Part shown: positions 21,432 through 32,207 of the stretch, in pieces | How the letters are laid out: the number at the start of each line of letters is the position of its first letter | How positions within the stretch are numbered: the stretch's first letter is position 1 | Origin: Streptomyces sp. NBC_00775 | GTDB lineage: Bacteria > Actinomycetota > Actinomycetes > Streptomycetales > Streptomycetaceae | Direction of reading: 5' to 3' | Length of the DNA stretch: 64,000 bases | NCBI RefSeq assembly: GCF_036347135.1 | Contig: NZ_CP108938.1 | Location: forward strand, 7,192,001-7,256,000 | Notes under the pieces: generated by a model | Database searches by the model: none | Told to the model about the DNA's origin: nothing | What the model saw: the letters and a program-made list of their open reading frames with translations, nothing else | Translations under genes and position numbers: made by a program

Positions 21432-24400
21432 TCACTCAGCCGTCGGCGGGACAGCGGGCTCCCCTGATGTGCTCTGTCCCGGTACAACCGCACCGTCGGC
21501 GGCGTCCTGCTCCACGTCGTCTCCGCTCTCCGGATCGAGGAGGGCGCAGACGACGGTGAGGAGCTGGTCGACGTCCACGGGCTTCGGTACGTAGTCGTTG
21601 GCACCCCGTGCGATGGACTTCTCGCGGTCGCCGGGCATCGCCTTCGCGGTCAGCGCGACGATGGGCAGACCCGTCCAGCGGGGGGTGCGGCGGATGGCGG
21701 AAATCGTCTCATAGCCGTCCATCTCCGGCATCATGATGTCCATCAGGACGAGCTCGACATCGGGATTGCGCTCCAGGGTCTCGATGCCCTCGCGGCCGTT
21801 CTCCGCGTACAGGACGGGCATGCCGACGCGGCCCAGGACATGGGTGAGCGCGAAGACGTTGCGGATGTCGTCGTCGACGATCAGCACCCGGCGCCCGGGC
21901 AGGACCTGGCCCGCCCGGCCGGACTTCCACGCCTCCAGCTTGGTGGGTGTCGGCCAGGTGTCGTCGGTGTCGTGGGCGGTGTACGGCTCGCTGGACAGCT
22001 GCACGGGAATGGGCGCCTGGCGGTCCTCGGGGGTGGGTCCGGTCGCCGCGTGCCCGGGGCTCACGACAGGGACGTACAGCGTGAAGGTGGAGCCCTTGCC
22101 GGGCTTGCTCTCCGCGATGATCCGGCCGCCGAGCAGTCCGGCGATCTCCCGGCTGATGGACAGGCCGAGGCCGGTGCCGCCGTACTTGCGGTTCGTGGTG
22201 CCGTCGGCCTGCTGGAACGCCTCGAAGATCACCGGGAGTTTCTCCGCGGCGATGCCGATACCGGTGTCGGACACCGCGAAGGCGATCACGTCGTCGCTGT
22301 TCTCGCGGGTGAAGAGGTGCTCCGGGTCCTTGAGGCGGTTGACGCGCAGCTCGACCCGGCCGGTCGCGGTGAACTTGATCGCGTTGGAGAGCAGGTTGCG
22401 CAGGATCTGCTGGAGCCGCTGCTCGTCCGAGTACATCTCCCGCGGTACGTCCTCGCCGACGGCCACCTCGAAGGCGAGCCCCCGGTCCAGGGTGAGCGGG
22501 CGGAAGGTGGCGTGGACGTAGTCGAGCAGCTTGATCAGCGGCAGCCTCTTCGGGCGTACGTCCATCCGGCCGGCCTCGATCTTCGACAGGTCGAGGATGT
22601 CGTTGATCAGCTGGAGGAGGTCCGAGCCCGAGCGGTGGATCGTCGTCGCGAACTGCACTTCCTGGTCGGAGAGATGGCCGTCCGGATTGTCCGACAGTAG
22701 CCGGGCCAGGATCAGCAGCGAGTTCAGCGGCGTGCGCAGCTCGTGCGACATGTTCGCCAGGAACTCCGACTTGTACTGGGAGCTGGTCGCCAACAGGGCT
22801 GCCTTTTCTTCCAGTTCGGCGTTCGAGCGCTGCAGTTCGGCCTGCTGTGACTGGAGTTCGTCCGAGCGGTCCTGGAGCTGGATGGCCAGGCGCTGGGACT
22901 CGCCGAGCAGGGACTCCGTACGGGAGTTGGCGATGATCGTGTTGATGGCGACGCCGATGGTGTTCACGAACTGGTCGAAGAACGCCAGGTGGACGTCGGA
23001 GAAGCGCGAGAAGGAAGCGAGTTCGATCACGCCCAGCAGCTTGTCCTCGAAGAGGATCGGGATGATCACGACGCTCGCCGGGGCAGCCTCGCCCAGACCG
23101 CTGTTGATCTTGATGTAGTCCGGCGGGGCCTCTTCGACGAGGATCCGTTTCTTCTCGCGGGCCGCCTGCCGGACCAGTCCGTGGACCGGCATGCCGCCCG
23201 TGTCGACCGTCGCGCCCTGCGCCGAGCCGTACCCGGCGATGAAGGCGAGCCCCTTGGCGGGGATGGCGGTCCGCAGGGTGTCCTCCTCCGGGTCGGCCAG
23301 GAAGAAGGCGCCGTACTGCGCGTTCACCAGCGGGGTCAGCTCGCGCAGGATCAGGTCGGCGACCTCCATCAGGTCGCGGTGGCCCTGCATCAGCGCGGCG
23401 AGGCGGGCCAGGTTGGACTCCAGCCAGTCCTTCGCGCGGGTGGTCTCGCGGAGGTTGGCCACCATCAGGTTGATGTTGTCCTTGAGCTCGGTGACCTCGC
23501 CCTGGGTCTCCACCGTGATGGAGCGGGACATGTCGCCCTGGGCCACCGCGGACGCCACCTCGGCGATCGCGCGGACCTGGGTGGTCAGGTTGAGCGCCAG
23601 CTCGTTCACGTTCGTCGTGAGGCGCTTCCAGGTGCCGTAGACGCCCTCGACCCGGGCCTGGCCGCCGAGTTGGCCCTCGGAGCCCACCTCGCGGGCCACG
23701 CGGGTGACCTCGGAGGAGAAGGAGGAGAGGGTGTCGACCATCGTGTTGATCGTCGTCTTCAGTTCGAGGATCTCGCCGCGCGCGTCCACGTCGATCTTCT
23801 TGGAGAGGTCGCCCTGGGCCACGGCGGTGGCGACCTGCGCGATGTTCCGGACCTGTGAAGTCAGGTTGTCGGCCATGTAGTTGACGTTGTCGGTCAGGTC
23901 GGCCCAGACGCCGGAGACGCCGAGTACCTGGGCCCGGCCGCCGAGCCGGCCGTCGGTGCCGACCTCGCGGGCCACGCGGGTGACCTCGTCGGCGAAGGCG
24001 CGCAGCTGCTCCACCATCGTGTTGACGGTGTCCTTCAGCTCCAGGATCTCGCCGCGGGCGTCGACGGTGATCTTCTTCGACAGGTCGCCGTTCGCGACGG
24101 CGGTCGTCACCTGGGCGATGTTCCGGACCTGGGAAGTCAGATTCAGGGCCATGAAGTTGACGTTGTCGGTGAGGTCCTTCCAGACGCCACTCACTCCGCG
24201 GACCTGGGCCTGCCCGCCCAGGTTTCCTTCCGTACCCACCTCGCGGGCCACGCGGGTGACCTCGTCGGCGAAGGCGGAGAGCTGGTCGACCATGGTGTTG
24301 ATGGTCGACTTCAGTTCGAGGATCTCGCCCTTCGCCTCGACGGTGATCTTCTTGCCGAGGTCGCCCTGGGCCACCGCCGTGGAGACGAGGGCGATATTGC

Positions 24401-25577
24401 GGACCTGCGAAGTCAGGTTGTCCGCCATGAAGTTGACGTTGTCGGTGAGGTCCTTCCAGACGCCACTCACTCCGCGTACCTGTGCCCGGCCGCCGAGGTT
24501 TCCTTCCGTACCCACCTCGCGGGCCACGCGGGTGACCTCGTCGGCGAAGGCGGAGAGCTGGTCGACCATGGTGTTGATGGTCGACTTGAGTTCGAGGATC
24601 TCGCCCTGCGCGTCGACCGTGATCTTCTGACTCAGGTCGCCGTTGGCGACGGCCGTGGTCACCTGGGCGATGTTGCGGACCTGGGAGGTCAGGTTCGAGG
24701 CCATGAAGTTGACGTTGTCGGTGAGATCCTTCCAGACCCCCGACACGCCGCGCACCTGGGCCCGGCCGCCCAGCTGGCCCTCCGTGCCGACCTCGCGGGC
24801 CACCCTGGTCACCTCGTCCGCGAAGGCGGAGAGCTGGTCGACCATCGTGTTCACGGTGAGTTTCAGTTCGAGCAGCTCGCCGGTCGCCTCGACCGTCACC
24901 GTACGCGTCAGGTCGCCGCGCGCCACCGCCGTGGTCACCAGGGCGATGTCCCGCACCTGGGCCGTCAGCCGGGACGCCATCGTGTTGACCGCCTCGGTCA
25001 CATCCCGCCAGCTTCCGGACAGGCCGGTCACCTTGGCCCGGCCACCGAGCCGCCCCTCCGTGCCGACCTCGCGGGCCACACGTGTGACCTCGCCGGTGAA
25101 GAGGGAGAGCTGGTCGACCATCTTGTTGACCGCGCGGCCCAGTCTGCGTAAGTCGCCCCGTAGTTGGCGGTTCCCGTCGTGCAGATCGACCCGCTGGGTC
25201 AGATCGCCGCCGGCCACCGCGTCGAGGACGCGTGTCGCGTTCGCCGCCGGGGCCACCAGGGCGTCGAGCAGCTGGTTCACGTCGTTGACGCGTGAAGTCC
25301 AGTTGCCCTGGCCCGGGCTGGCCGAAAGACGCTCGTCGAGCCGCCCGTGTCGGACCAATTCCCGCCGTACCCGCTGCACTTCCGTGTTGAAATGCGCGTT
25401 GCGGTCGATGATCTGGTTGAACGTCATGCTCAGCTCGGCCACCAGGCCGTGCCCGCTCTCCGGCACCTTGGTGAAGTTACCGTCGCGGGCGGCGGCCATC
25501 GCCGCGAGCAGCGGACGCAGATCCGATGCCCGAATCTGTCCGTCTTCGAGCACATGCATACCACTGTTCTCACTCAT
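21432..25577 (-). CDS. Soluble hybrid histidine kinase with six 92-residue HAMP repeats
   Basis: 1381 residues, with no membrane helix or signal peptide. Residues about 80-715 are HAMP-like, mainly six consecutive near-identical 92-residue units built on [29 protein letters not shown] and [23 protein letters not shown] domain follows (about 750-890, [12 protein letters not shown]). Then come a coiled coil, HisKA (about 945, [13 protein letters not shown]), HATPase_c ([23 protein letters not shown]) and a receiver domain (about 1225-1345, [13 protein letters not shown]). Layout resembles S. coelicolor OsaA. ATG at 25577 was chosen; the open frame continues upstream only as an antisense shadow of the divergent phosphatase gene. 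The signal sensed is unknown. Confidence 0.9.
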   Translation of the reverse strand: MSENSGMHVLEDGQIRASDLRPLLAAMAAARDGNFTKVPESGHGLVAELSMTFNQIIDRNAHFNTEVQRVRRELVRHGRLDERLSASPGQGNWTSRVNDVNQLLDALVAPAANATRVLDAVAGGDLTQRVDLHDGNRQLRGDLRRLGRAVNKMVDQLSLFTGEVTRVAREVGTEGRLGGRAKVTGLSGSWRDVTEAVNTMASRLTAQVRDIALVTTAVARGDLTRTVTVEATGELLELKLTVNTMVDQLSAFADEVTRVAREVGTEGQLGGRAQVRGVSGVWKDLTDNVNFMASNLTSQVRNIAQVTTAVANGDLSQKITVDAQGEILELKSTINTMVDQLSAFADEVTRVAREVGTEGNLGGRAQVRGVSGVWKDLTDNVNFMADNLTSQVRNIALVSTAVAQGDLGKKITVEAKGEILELKSTINTMVDQLSAFADEVTRVAREVGTEGNLGGQAQVRGVSGVWKDLTDNVNFMALNLTSQVRNIAQVTTAVANGDLSKKITVDARGEILELKDTVNTMVEQLRAFADEVTRVAREVGTDGRLGGRAQVLGVSGVWADLTDNVNYMADNLTSQVRNIAQVATAVAQGDLSKKIDVDARGEILELKTTINTMVDTLSSFSSEVTRVAREVGSEGQLGGQARVEGVYGTWKRLTTNVNELALNLTTQVRAIAEVASAVAQGDMSRSITVETQGEVTELKDNINLMVANLRETTRAKDWLESNLARLAALMQGHRDLMEVADLILRELTPLVNAQYGAFFLADPEEDTLRTAIPAKGLAFIAGYGSAQGATVDTGGMPVHGLVRQAAREKKRILVEEAPPDYIKINSGLGEAAPASVVIIPILFEDKLLGVIELASFSRFSDVHLAFFDQFVNTIGVAINTIIANSRTESLLGESQRLAIQLQDRSDELQSQQAELQRSNAELEEKAALLATSSQYKSEFLANMSHELRTPLNSLLILARLLSDNPDGHLSDQEVQFATTIHRSGSDLLQLINDILDLSKIEAGRMDVRPKRLPLIKLLDYVHATFRPLTLDRGLAFEVAVGEDVPREMYSDEQRLQQILRNLLSNAIKFTATGRVELRVNRLKDPEHLFTRENSDDVIAFAVSDTGIGIAAEKLPVIFEAFQQADGTTNRKYGGTGLGLSISREIAGLLGGRIIAESKPGKGSTFTLYVPVVSPGHAATGPTPEDRQAPIPVQLSSEPYTAHDTDDTWPTPTKLEAWKSGRAGQVLPGRRVLIVDDDIRNVFALTHVLGRVGMPVLYAENGREGIETLERNPDVELVLMDIMMPEMDGYETISAIRRTPRWTGLPIVALTAKAMPGDREKSIARGANDYVPKPVDVDQLLTVVCALLDPESGDDVEQDAADGAVVPGQSTSGEPAVPPTAE
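23470..25120 (-). repeat. 276-bp tandem repeats encoding the HAMP units
   Basis: The same block (plus strand GCGGGCCACGCGGGTGACC) recurs at about 23691, 23967, 24243, 24519, 24795 and 25071, exactly 276 bp (92 codons) apart. The middle units are almost identical in DNA, which suggests recent duplication or gene conversion and makes the copy number prone to change. Confidence 0.9.
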
Positions 25578-25710
25578 GGCGGCCCACTTCGGTAACTCGG
25601 CGCTTATGGGCGTGGCCAGTCTGTCACTCTGTCCGCATCGCCTGAGGCGTATTCGTCCGAACTGCTCAGGGAGCTGCACAGTGGGGGCCATTCCGACGCA
25701 ACGGGAGTCC

Positions 25711-27702
25711 ATGGCGCGCGCCCCTGATGCGCCTGCGCACCACCGCGCCGGCCAGGGAGCCGTGGCTCGCACCTCGCTGCCCGGCACCCCGCTCGCACCC
25801 GGAGCCGCCCGCCGATTCGTGCGCGGCGCGCTCGCCGACTGGGCCGAACTCGCCCTGCCCGGCGCCGAGATCATCGACGACCGGCTCATCGACGACGCCG
25901 TCGTGGTGGTCAGCGAACTCGTCACCAACGCCGTCGTGCACGCGGGCACCGACGTCGACCTGCTGTGCCGCCTCGAAGGCGCGAGTGACGAAGCGCCGGG
26001 CCCGCTGGTCGTCGAGGTCTCCGACCACCACCCCTCGCGCGCGTTACGCGACGACGCCGTCGAACGGCCGTACGGCACCCCGGAGTACGGGCGCGGGCTG
26101 CGGCTCGTCGCCTCGCTCTCCGAAGCATGGGGGATCACTTACCGGCCAGGCATCAAGACGGTCTGGGCGCGGCTGCCGGTCGACGGGTGCGCGGGCGCCG
26201 ACGGCATGACGGAAGCGGGCACGGGCAGCGTGTCGGAAGCCGGTGGGTTCGCGGACACCGCGGAGCACATGGCGAAGAAGGAGCAGATAGCGGCGTACGC
26301 CACTGGCCAGGCCCTGGAGCGTGGGCTGCGGGCCGGCGAGCCGCTCGCCCCCGAGATACTCCCGCCCGAACCGAGGCGCCGCGTCCAGCAGGACCAGGAC
26401 TGGCTCAACCGCGGCGCCCTCTCCTTCCTCGCCGAGGCCTCCGACCTGCTCGCCGGGCAGCTCGACGAGGACCTCGTGGCCGCGCTCGCCGGGCAGCTGC
26501 TCGTGCCGCGGCTCGCCGACTGGTGCGCGGTGTGGCTGGAGGACGAGGCCACCGACCGGGCCGGCGGTCTCGGCCTCGCCCTGGGACCCCGCCTAGCCCG
26601 CGTCTGGCACGGCAGCGAGAACCTCATCGAGGAACTGCGGAGCGCCCTGGAGAAGGACCCGCCGCGGCTGCCCGACGCGGTGCGTTCCCGTGCCGTCCCC
26701 GTGCCCTGGCCCGGCGAGGCGCTGGGCGCGCGCGGGGTGAGCGGGGCCGCGCTCGCGTACCGGCTGATCGCGGGCGGGCGGCCGCTGGGCACGCTCGTCA
26801 TCGGACGGGCCGGACTGATCGACTTCCCCGACGAGATCACCGGGCTCGTCGAGGACCTCAGCCGCCGTATCGCCCTCGCCATCGGCGCGGCCCGCCAGTA
26901 CGCGCGCCAGGCCACCATCAGCCGGGTCCTCCAGCGCGGTCTGCTGCCCGGCGCGGTCGCCGAGATCCCCGGGGTGCGCAGCGCCCTCGTGTACGAGCCG
27001 CTCGACAAGGGCGGACCCAGCGGCGACTTCTACGACGTGTTCCCGGCGGGCGACGGGCGCTGGTGCTTCGCGGTGGGCGACGTCCAGGGCAAGGGGCCCG
27101 AGGCCGCCGTCGTGATCGGCCTGGCCCGGCCCTGGCTGCGGCTGCTGGCCCGCGAGGGCTACCAGGTCGCCGACGTCCTCGACCGCCTCAACCAGCTGCT
27201 GCTCGACGACGCGACCGAGGTGGCGGACGCGGCGGCCCGCGCGCTCGTGGCGGCGGGCGGGCCGGGCCTCGGCGCCGACCCGGGCCCGCAGACGCGCTTC
27301 CTTTCCATGCTGTACGGCGAGCTGGTCCCCTTCGACGGCGGTGTGCGCTGCACCCTCGCCTCCGCCGGACATCCGCTGCCGCTGCTCCTCGGCCCCGACG
27401 GCGACGTACGGGAAGTGGCCCGGCCGCAGACCCTCCTCGGCGTCTTCGAGGACGCCGGCTACACCTCCGAGACCTTCGAGCTGCACCCCGGCGACACTGT
27501 GCTGTGCGTCACGGACGGTGTGACGGAGCGGCGCTGCGGGCCCCGCCAGTTCGACGACGACGACGGCCTCGCGAAGGCCCTGGAAGGCTGCGCGGGGCTG
27601 AGCGCCGAGCTGGTCGCGGAGCGGATCCGCCGGCTGGTGCACGAGTTCGGTACGCGGCCTCCGGAGGACGACATGGCGTTGCTGGTGTTGCAGGCCGAAT
27701 AG
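25711..27702 (+). CDS. SpoIIE/PP2C-type phosphatase with anti-sigma-like ATPase and GAF domains
   Basis: 663 residues. Residues about 20-160 form an RsbW-like HATPase_c domain ([15 protein letters not shown] and [16 protein letters not shown]). Residues about 230-400 look like a GAF sensor. The C-terminal 250 residues are a SpoIIE/PP2C domain with [37 protein letters not shown] and VTDGVTER. Such proteins phosphorylate or dephosphorylate anti-anti-sigma factors. ATG at 25711 follows GGGAG at 25703. It is divergent from the HAMP kinase, as osaC is near osaAB in S. coelicolor, so one sensory circuit is likely. Confidence 0.9.
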   Translation: MARAPDAPAHHRAGQGAVARTSLPGTPLAPGAARRFVRGALADWAELALPGAEIIDDRLIDDAVVVVSELVTNAVVHAGTDVDLLCRLEGASDEAPGPLVVEVSDHHPSRALRDDAVERPYGTPEYGRGLRLVASLSEAWGITYRPGIKTVWARLPVDGCAGADGMTEAGTGSVSEAGGFADTAEHMAKKEQIAAYATGQALERGLRAGEPLAPEILPPEPRRRVQQDQDWLNRGALSFLAEASDLLAGQLDEDLVAALAGQLLVPRLADWCAVWLEDEATDRAGGLGLALGPRLARVWHGSENLIEELRSALEKDPPRLPDAVRSRAVPVPWPGEALGARGVSGAALAYRLIAGGRPLGTLVIGRAGLIDFPDEITGLVEDLSRRIALAIGAARQYARQATISRVLQRGLLPGAVAEIPGVRSALVYEPLDKGGPSGDFYDVFPAGDGRWCFAVGDVQGKGPEAAVVIGLARPWLRLLAREGYQVADVLDRLNQLLLDDATEVADAAARALVAAGGPGLGADPGPQTRFLSMLYGELVPFDGGVRCTLASAGHPLPLLLGPDGDVREVARPQTLLGVFEDAGYTSETFELHPGDTVLCVTDGVTERRCGPRQFDDDDGLAKALEGCAGLSAELVAERIRRLVHEFGTRPPEDDMALLVLQAE

Positions 27703-27732
27703 GGGCCGACGCCTATGGGGGACCGACGGCCG

Positions 27733-27776
27733 ACAGGGGTCGAACAGGGGTCGAACAGGGGTCGGACAGGGGCCGG
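27733..27776 (+). repeat. Four direct repeats at 11-bp spacing upstream of hemW
   Basis: CAGGGGTCG or a close variant occurs at 27734, 27745, 27756 and 27767, exactly 11 bp apart. Helical phasing just upstream of the hemW promoter is what a cooperatively bound regulator would need. A chance minisatellite is equally possible. Confidence 0.75.
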
Positions 27777-27811
27777 AGAGGAAGGCGTACGGGGTATCGG
27801 CGCGCGTACGG

Positions 27812-27817
27812 GACAAT
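27812..27817 (+). promoter_or_regulatory. -10 box implying a leaderless hemW mRNA
   Basis: GACAAT is followed by seven bases and then ATG at 27825. If used, it overlaps the other possible ATG at 27816 and so rules that start out. Confidence 0.4.
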
Positions 27818-27824
27818 GGAACGT

Positions 27825-29057
27825 ATGCCTTCCGCACTCCCCGACGGTGAGCCCGTCCCCGACGACGGTGCGCTGCCCGCGCACGCCCTGGCCGGGGCGG
27901 CCGAGCGTCCCCTCGGGTTCTATCTCCACGTGCCGTACTGCGCCACCCGCTGCGGCTACTGCGACTTCAACACCTACACGGCGACCGAGCTGCGGGGCAC
28001 CGGTGGCGTGCTCGCCTCCCGGGACAACTACGCGGACACGCTGACCGACGAGGTCCGGCTCGCCCGCAAGGTCCTCGGCGACGACCCGCGCCCCGTCCGC
28101 ACGGTCTTCGTCGGCGGTGGTACGCCGACCCTGCTGGCCGCCGACGATCTCGTACGGATGCTGGGGGCGATCCGTGACGAGTTCGGGCTCGCGGACGACG
28201 CGGAGATCACCACGGAGGCGAACCCCGAGTCGGTCGATCCGGCATACCTTGCGACCTTGCGCGCCGGGGGCTTCAACCGGATCTCCTTCGGGATGCAGAG
28301 CGCCAAGCAGCACGTACTGAAGGTGCTCGACCGCACGCACACGCCCGGCCGTCCCGAGGCCTGTGTCGCCGAGGCCCGTGCGGCGGGCTTCGAGCATGTG
28401 AACCTGGACCTGATCTACGGCACGCCCGGGGAGTCCGACGACGACTGGCGTGCCTCGCTCGACGCGGCGCTCGGTGCCGGGCCCGACCACATCTCCGCGT
28501 ATGCGCTGATCGTGGAGGAGGGTACCCAGCTCGCTCGTCGTATCCGCCGCGGCGAGGTTCCGATGACGGACGACGACGTGCACGCGGATCGGTATCTCAT
28601 CGCGGACGAGGTGATGTCGGGGGCGGGCTTCGAGTGGTACGAGGTGTCGAACTGGGCCGCTTCCGAAGGTGGGCGTTGCCTTCACAACGAGCTGTACTGG
28701 CGGGGGGCCGACTGGTGGGGGGCGGGGCCCGGGGCGCACAGCCACGTCGGTGGGGTGCGGTGGTGGAATGTGAAGCATCCGGGGGCGTATGCCTCGGCGC
28801 TGGCCTCCGGGCGGTCGCCGGGGGCCGGGCGGGAGCTTCTGTCCGAGGAGGATCGCCGGGTTGAGCGCGTCCTGCTGGAGCTGCGGCTTCGTGAGGGGTG
28901 TCCGCTGTCTTTGCTTCGGGTGGAGGGGCTTGCGGCGGCGGCGCGGGCGCTGGGTGAGGGGTTGCTCGAAGCCGGGCCGTACGACGAAGGTCGTGCCGTT
29001 CTGACGCTGCGCGGGCGGTTGCTCGCGGACGCGGTCGTCCGGGACCTGGTGGACTGA
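27825..29057 (+). CDS. hemW: Radical SAM protein HemW (haem chaperone, formerly HemN-like)
   Basis: 410 residues. The radical SAM cluster motif is CATRCGYC near residue 40 (CxxxCxxC), followed by FVGGGTPTLL, a SAM-binding NPESVDPAYL segment and ISFGMQS. HemW proteins insert haem into target proteins and are often mislabelled coproporphyrinogen oxidase. True HemN has a second Cys-rich N-terminus that is absent here. The start at 27825 is supported by the candidate leaderless promoter. Confidence 0.9.
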   Translation: MPSALPDGEPVPDDGALPAHALAGAAERPLGFYLHVPYCATRCGYCDFNTYTATELRGTGGVLASRDNYADTLTDEVRLARKVLGDDPRPVRTVFVGGGTPTLLAADDLVRMLGAIRDEFGLADDAEITTEANPESVDPAYLATLRAGGFNRISFGMQSAKQHVLKVLDRTHTPGRPEACVAEARAAGFEHVNLDLIYGTPGESDDDWRASLDAALGAGPDHISAYALIVEEGTQLARRIRRGEVPMTDDDVHADRYLIADEVMSGAGFEWYEVSNWAASEGGRCLHNELYWRGADWWGAGPGAHSHVGGVRWWNVKHPGAYASALASGRSPGAGRELLSEEDRRVERVLLELRLREGCPLSLLRVEGLAAAARALGEGLLEAGPYDEGRAVLTLRGRLLADAVVRDLVD

Positions 29058-29068
29058 GGGCCCTTTTT

Positions 29069-29345
29069 CGCCCCCGCCGCCCCTACCCGTCCCATCCTTC
29101 TGGGGCTCCGCCCCAGACCCCGTGGGCCGGTTCTTTGGCTGCGGGTGGGTGGGGGCTGGTGCAAAAGATTGCGCAGTTCCCCGCGCCCCTTTTAGGGGCG
29201 CGGGGAACTGCGCGAGCAACCCCCACCGCCCCGCACCCGACGAACCACCCCTAAAAGGGGCGCGGGGAACGGCGCAATCTTTTAGGGGGGCCTGGGGGCG
29301 CAGCCCCCAGGAACGGGATGGGACGGGTAGGGGCGGCGGGGGCGG
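29069..29345. repeat. Intergenic mosaic repeat R2, a near-complete 277-bp palindrome
   Basis: The left end CGCCCCCGCCGCCCCTACCC and the right end GGGTAGGGGCGGCGGGGGCG are inverted copies. Nested inside are GGGGCTCCGCCCC, the AAAAGATTGCGCAGTTCCCC arm with its inverse, and AGGGGCGCGGGGAACTGCGC pairs. It fills the gap between the convergent hemW and DUF3097 genes, so it would fold into a multi-branched hairpin in either transcript. Confidence 0.92.
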
Positions 29346-29364
29346 AAAACCGTCGTGTGGCCCT

Positions 29365-30171
29365 TTACTCCGGGGCCGTGACGAAGTCGATCAACTCTTC
29401 CACTCGGCCCAGGAGTTCCGGCTCCAGGTCCTTGTAGGAGCGGACGTGGGACAGGATGTGCTGCCAGGCCGCGCCGGTGTTTTCCGGCCAGCCCAGGGAT
29501 CGGCAGATGCCTGTTTTCCAGTCCTGGCCGTGGGGGATGCGGGGCCAGGAGGGGATGCCTACGGAGGACGGTTTCACGGCCTCCCAGATGTCGATGTAGG
29601 GGTGGCCGAGGACCAGGGCGTGGTCGCTGGTGACCGACTCGGCGATGCGGGACTCCTTGGTGCCGGGGACGAGGTGGTCGACCAGGATGCCGAGGCGGGC
29701 GTCCGGGCCGGGGTCGAAGTCCGCGACGATCGAGGGGAGGTCGTCGATGCCCTCCAGGTACTCGACGACGACGCCCTCGATGCGGAGGTCGTCGCCCCAG
29801 ACCTTCTCGACCAGTTCGGCGTCGTGGCGGCCCTCGACGTAGATGCGGCCCGCCCGGGCCACCCTGGCACGCGCGCCCGGTACCGCCACCGAACCCGAGG
29901 CCGTGCGGGCGGGACGCGACGCGGGCGCGGCCGACGGGCGGACCAGCGTCACCACCCTGCCCTCCAGGAGGAAGCCCCTCGGCTCCAGCGGGAAGACGCG
30001 GTGCTTGCCGAAGCGGTCTTCCAGGGTCACCGTGCCCGCCTCGCAGCGGATCACCGCGCCGCAGAAGCCGGTGCCGGGCTCCTCGACCACCAGACCGGGG
30101 TCCGCGGGGACCTCGGTCACGGGCTTGGGCTTCTTCCACGGCGGGGTCAGGTCCGGAGAGTACTGGCGCAT
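29365..30171 (-). CDS. DUF3097 family protein
   Basis: 268 residues. The N-terminus RQYSPDLTPPWKKPKPVTEV and the central GRIYVEGRHDAELVEKVWGDDLR (a Toprim-like acidic block) through DHLVPGTKESRIAESV match the actinobacterial DUF3097 family. Its function is not established; the Toprim-like core hints at nucleic-acid metabolism. A TATCGT -10 box lies seven bases before the ATG, so the mRNA may be leaderless. Confidence 0.85.
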   Translation of the reverse strand: MRQYSPDLTPPWKKPKPVTEVPADPGLVVEEPGTGFCGAVIRCEAGTVTLEDRFGKHRVFPLEPRGFLLEGRVVTLVRPSAAPASRPARTASGSVAVPGARARVARAGRIYVEGRHDAELVEKVWGDDLRIEGVVVEYLEGIDDLPSIVADFDPGPDARLGILVDHLVPGTKESRIAESVTSDHALVLGHPYIDIWEAVKPSSVGIPSWPRIPHGQDWKTGICRSLGWPENTGAAWQHILSHVRSYKDLEPELLGRVEELIDFVTAPE

Positions 30172-30216
30172 TCGGATGACGATAGGAGAAGCCCCGCCGT
30201 CGCGTCGTACGGGCTC

Positions 30217-31002
30217 CTACGACACGCCGAAGCGGGTCGCCAGCGCGTTCCGCTGGGCCCGGACAAACGCCGCATTCACCGTCGCCCCGTGTCCCGGCAC
30301 GTACACGGCGTCCTCCCCGCCCAGGTCGAGCAGCCGGTCCAGGGCCGCCGGCCAGTGGGAGGGGACGGCATCCGGTCCCGCCTGGGGTTCGCCCGACTCC
30401 TCCACCAGATCGCCGCAGAAGACGATCTCCGGTGATGAACCAAGTGTGCTTGCTGTGCTTGGTGTGGCTGGTGTGGCTGGTGTGGCTCGTGTGCCTTGGA
30501 TCAGTACCGCCAAGTCGTGGCCCGTGTGGCCGGGGCCCACGTTCGCCAGCAGGACCTGTACGCCGCCGCCCAGGTCGAGGGTCCACTCGCTGCACACCGA
30601 GTGGCGGGGGTGGACCAGGAGGTCCGCGGCCTCGGCCGCCTCGCGCGGGTCGAGGCCGTTGCGTACGGCGTCCGTGCGCAGCTCCTCACGGTCGTGGGCG
30701 AAGACCGAGTCGAGGCCGACCGGCCCGAACACCTCCACGCCCGCGAACGCCGCCGCGCCGAAGACATGGTCGAAGTGGGGGTGGGTGAGTGCGAGGTGCG
30801 TCACTCGGCGGTCCGGGCCGAGGAGCCGCTGGGCCTCCGTGCGCAGCCGTGCGCCCTCCCCGAGGCTCGACCCGGCGTCGATCATCAGCGCAGCGCCCTC
30901 GCCCACCACGAGCCCGACCGTGCAGTCCCAGACCGGCAGCCGCCGCCGTCCCACCCGGGGCGCCACCCTTTCCCACCCCAACTCTTCCCAAGTCACGCTC
31001 AT
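30217..31002 (-). CDS. Metallo-beta-lactamase-fold hydrolase
   Basis: 261 residues. THPHFDHVFGAAAF is the HxHxDH zinc motif. Further ligands are in VGPGHTGHDLAV, FCGDLVEESG and VPGHG. The substrate is unknown. Near residue 165 a Thr-Pro-Ala run (RATPATPATPSTAST) comes from short 9-bp tandem repeats at about 30440-30490 and probably lies in a surface loop. TAGCGT at 31014-31009 stands six bases before the ATG, so a leaderless mRNA is likely. Divergent from hrcA. Confidence 0.85.
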   Translation of the reverse strand: MSVTWEELGWERVAPRVGRRRLPVWDCTVGLVVGEGAALMIDAGSSLGEGARLRTEAQRLLGPDRRVTHLALTHPHFDHVFGAAAFAGVEVFGPVGLDSVFAHDREELRTDAVRNGLDPREAAEAADLLVHPRHSVCSEWTLDLGGGVQVLLANVGPGHTGHDLAVLIQGTRATPATPATPSTASTLGSSPEIVFCGDLVEESGEPQAGPDAVPSHWPAALDRLLDLGGEDAVYVPGHGATVNAAFVRAQRNALATRFGVS

Positions 31003-31054
31003 AAGGAGACGCTAGCCGTGAGAGCGTGCAGCACACGACATCGCAGGCCCGCCC

Positions 31055-31085
31055 TTGCCGGGGCCGTACCTCACCGCCGTACACT
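31055..31085 (+). promoter_or_regulatory. Candidate hrcA promoter
   Basis: TTGCCG at 31055-31060 and TACACT at 31080-31085 are 19 bp apart. Transcription would start near 31092, just before the CIRCE repeat. Confidence 0.5.
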
Positions 31086-31098
31086 GGGCCGGGGAACG

Positions 31099-31125
31099 CT
31101 GGCACTCGCGTGCGATGAGTGCCAG
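31099..31125 (+). promoter_or_regulatory. CIRCE element (HrcA operator)
   Basis: CTGGCACTC and GAGTGCCAG form a perfect inverted repeat with a 9-bp spacer, the CIRCE architecture (consensus TTAGCACTC-N9-GAGTGCTAA). It lies between the candidate promoter and hrcA, so HrcA probably represses its own operon, with dnaJ. Confidence 0.9.
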
Positions 31126-31190
31126 GACGAAGGCCATGAAGGCCCATGAAGGTCATGAAGACCACGACGCTGACTCTGGAGGTGCGCGCG

Positions 31191-32207
31191 ATGCTCAGTG
31201 AACGCAGGCTCGAAGTGCTGCGCGCCATCGTCCAGGACTACGTGGGCACCGAGGAGCCGGTCGGTTCCAAGGCGCTCACCGAGCGGCACCGCCTCGGTGT
31301 CTCGCCGGCGACCGTGCGCAATGACATGGCCGCGCTGGAGGACGAGGGCTACATCGCCCAGCCGCACACCAGCGCCGGACGCATCCCCACCGACAAGGGC
31401 TACCGGCTCTTCGTCGACAAGCTCGCGGGCGTCAAGCCGATGACCGCGCCCGAGCGGCGGGCCATTCAGAATTTCCTTGACGGGGCTGTCGACCTCGACG
31501 ACGTCGTGGGGCGGACCGTACGGCTGCTCGCGCAGCTCACACGGCAGGTCGCCGTCGTGCAGTACCCCTCGCTGACGCGCTCGACGGTGCGGCACGTGGA
31601 GCTGCTGTCCCTCGCCCCCGCGCGCGTGATGCTGGTGCTGATCACGGACACCGGCCGGGTCGAGCAGCGCATGATCGACTGTCCGGCGCCGTTCGGTGAG
31701 ACGTCGCTGGCGGATCTGCGCGCGCGGCTCAACAGCCGGGTCGCGGGCCGCCGTTTCGCGGACGTCCCGCAGCTCGTGCAGGACCTCCCGGACGCGTTCG
31801 AGGCGGAGGACCGGGGTACGGTCGCGACAGTGCTCTCCACCCTCCTGGAGACGCTGGTCGAAGAGACCGAGGAGCGGCTGATGATCGGCGGCACCGCCAA
31901 TCTGACCCGCTTCGGACATGACTTCCCTCTCACCATCCGGCCGGTGCTCGAAGCACTGGAGGAGCAGGTCGTGCTCCTCAAGTTGCTTGGTGAGGCCGGG
32001 GATTCGAGCATGACCGTGCGAATCGGGCATGAGAACGCGTATGAGGGACTCAACTCCACGTCCGTGGTCTCGGTCGGCTACGGTTCGGGCGACGAGGCAG
32101 TAGCAAAACTTGGCGTGGTCGGACCGACCCGCATGGATTACCCGGGAACGATGGGAGCGGTACGAGCGGTGGCACGGTACGTCGGACAGATCCTGGCGGA
32201 GTCGTAA
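31191..32207 (+). CDS. hrcA: Heat-inducible transcription repressor HrcA
   Basis: 338 residues from ATG at 31191, after GGAGG at 31178-31182. The N-terminal winged helix is clear ([58 protein letters not shown]). The C-terminal GAF-like part completes the fold. HrcA binds CIRCE and is kept active by GroEL. An in-frame ATG at 31146 is rejected because it precedes the ribosome site. dnaJ follows with no gap. Confidence 0.97.
   Translation: MLSERRLEVLRAIVQDYVGTEEPVGSKALTERHRLGVSPATVRNDMAALEDEGYIAQPHTSAGRIPTDKGYRLFVDKLAGVKPMTAPERRAIQNFLDGAVDLDDVVGRTVRLLAQLTRQVAVVQYPSLTRSTVRHVELLSLAPARVMLVLITDTGRVEQRMIDCPAPFGETSLADLRARLNSRVAGRRFADVPQLVQDLPDAFEAEDRGTVATVLSTLLETLVEETEERLMIGGTANLTRFGHDFPLTIRPVLEALEEQVVLLKLLGEAGDSSMTVRIGHENAYEGLNSTSVVSVGYGSGDEAVAKLGVVGPTRMDYPGTMGAVRAVARYVGQILAES

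Noticed and set aside
24643..25710. Upstream extension of the SpoIIE phosphatase frame
   Set aside because: It is the antisense of the kinase HAMP repeats; ATG 25711 has a ribosome site and the family N-terminus.
25578..26138. N-terminal extension of the HAMP kinase by 187 residues
   Set aside because: It overlaps the divergent phosphatase gene and reads as Ser/Arg-rich shadow peptide.
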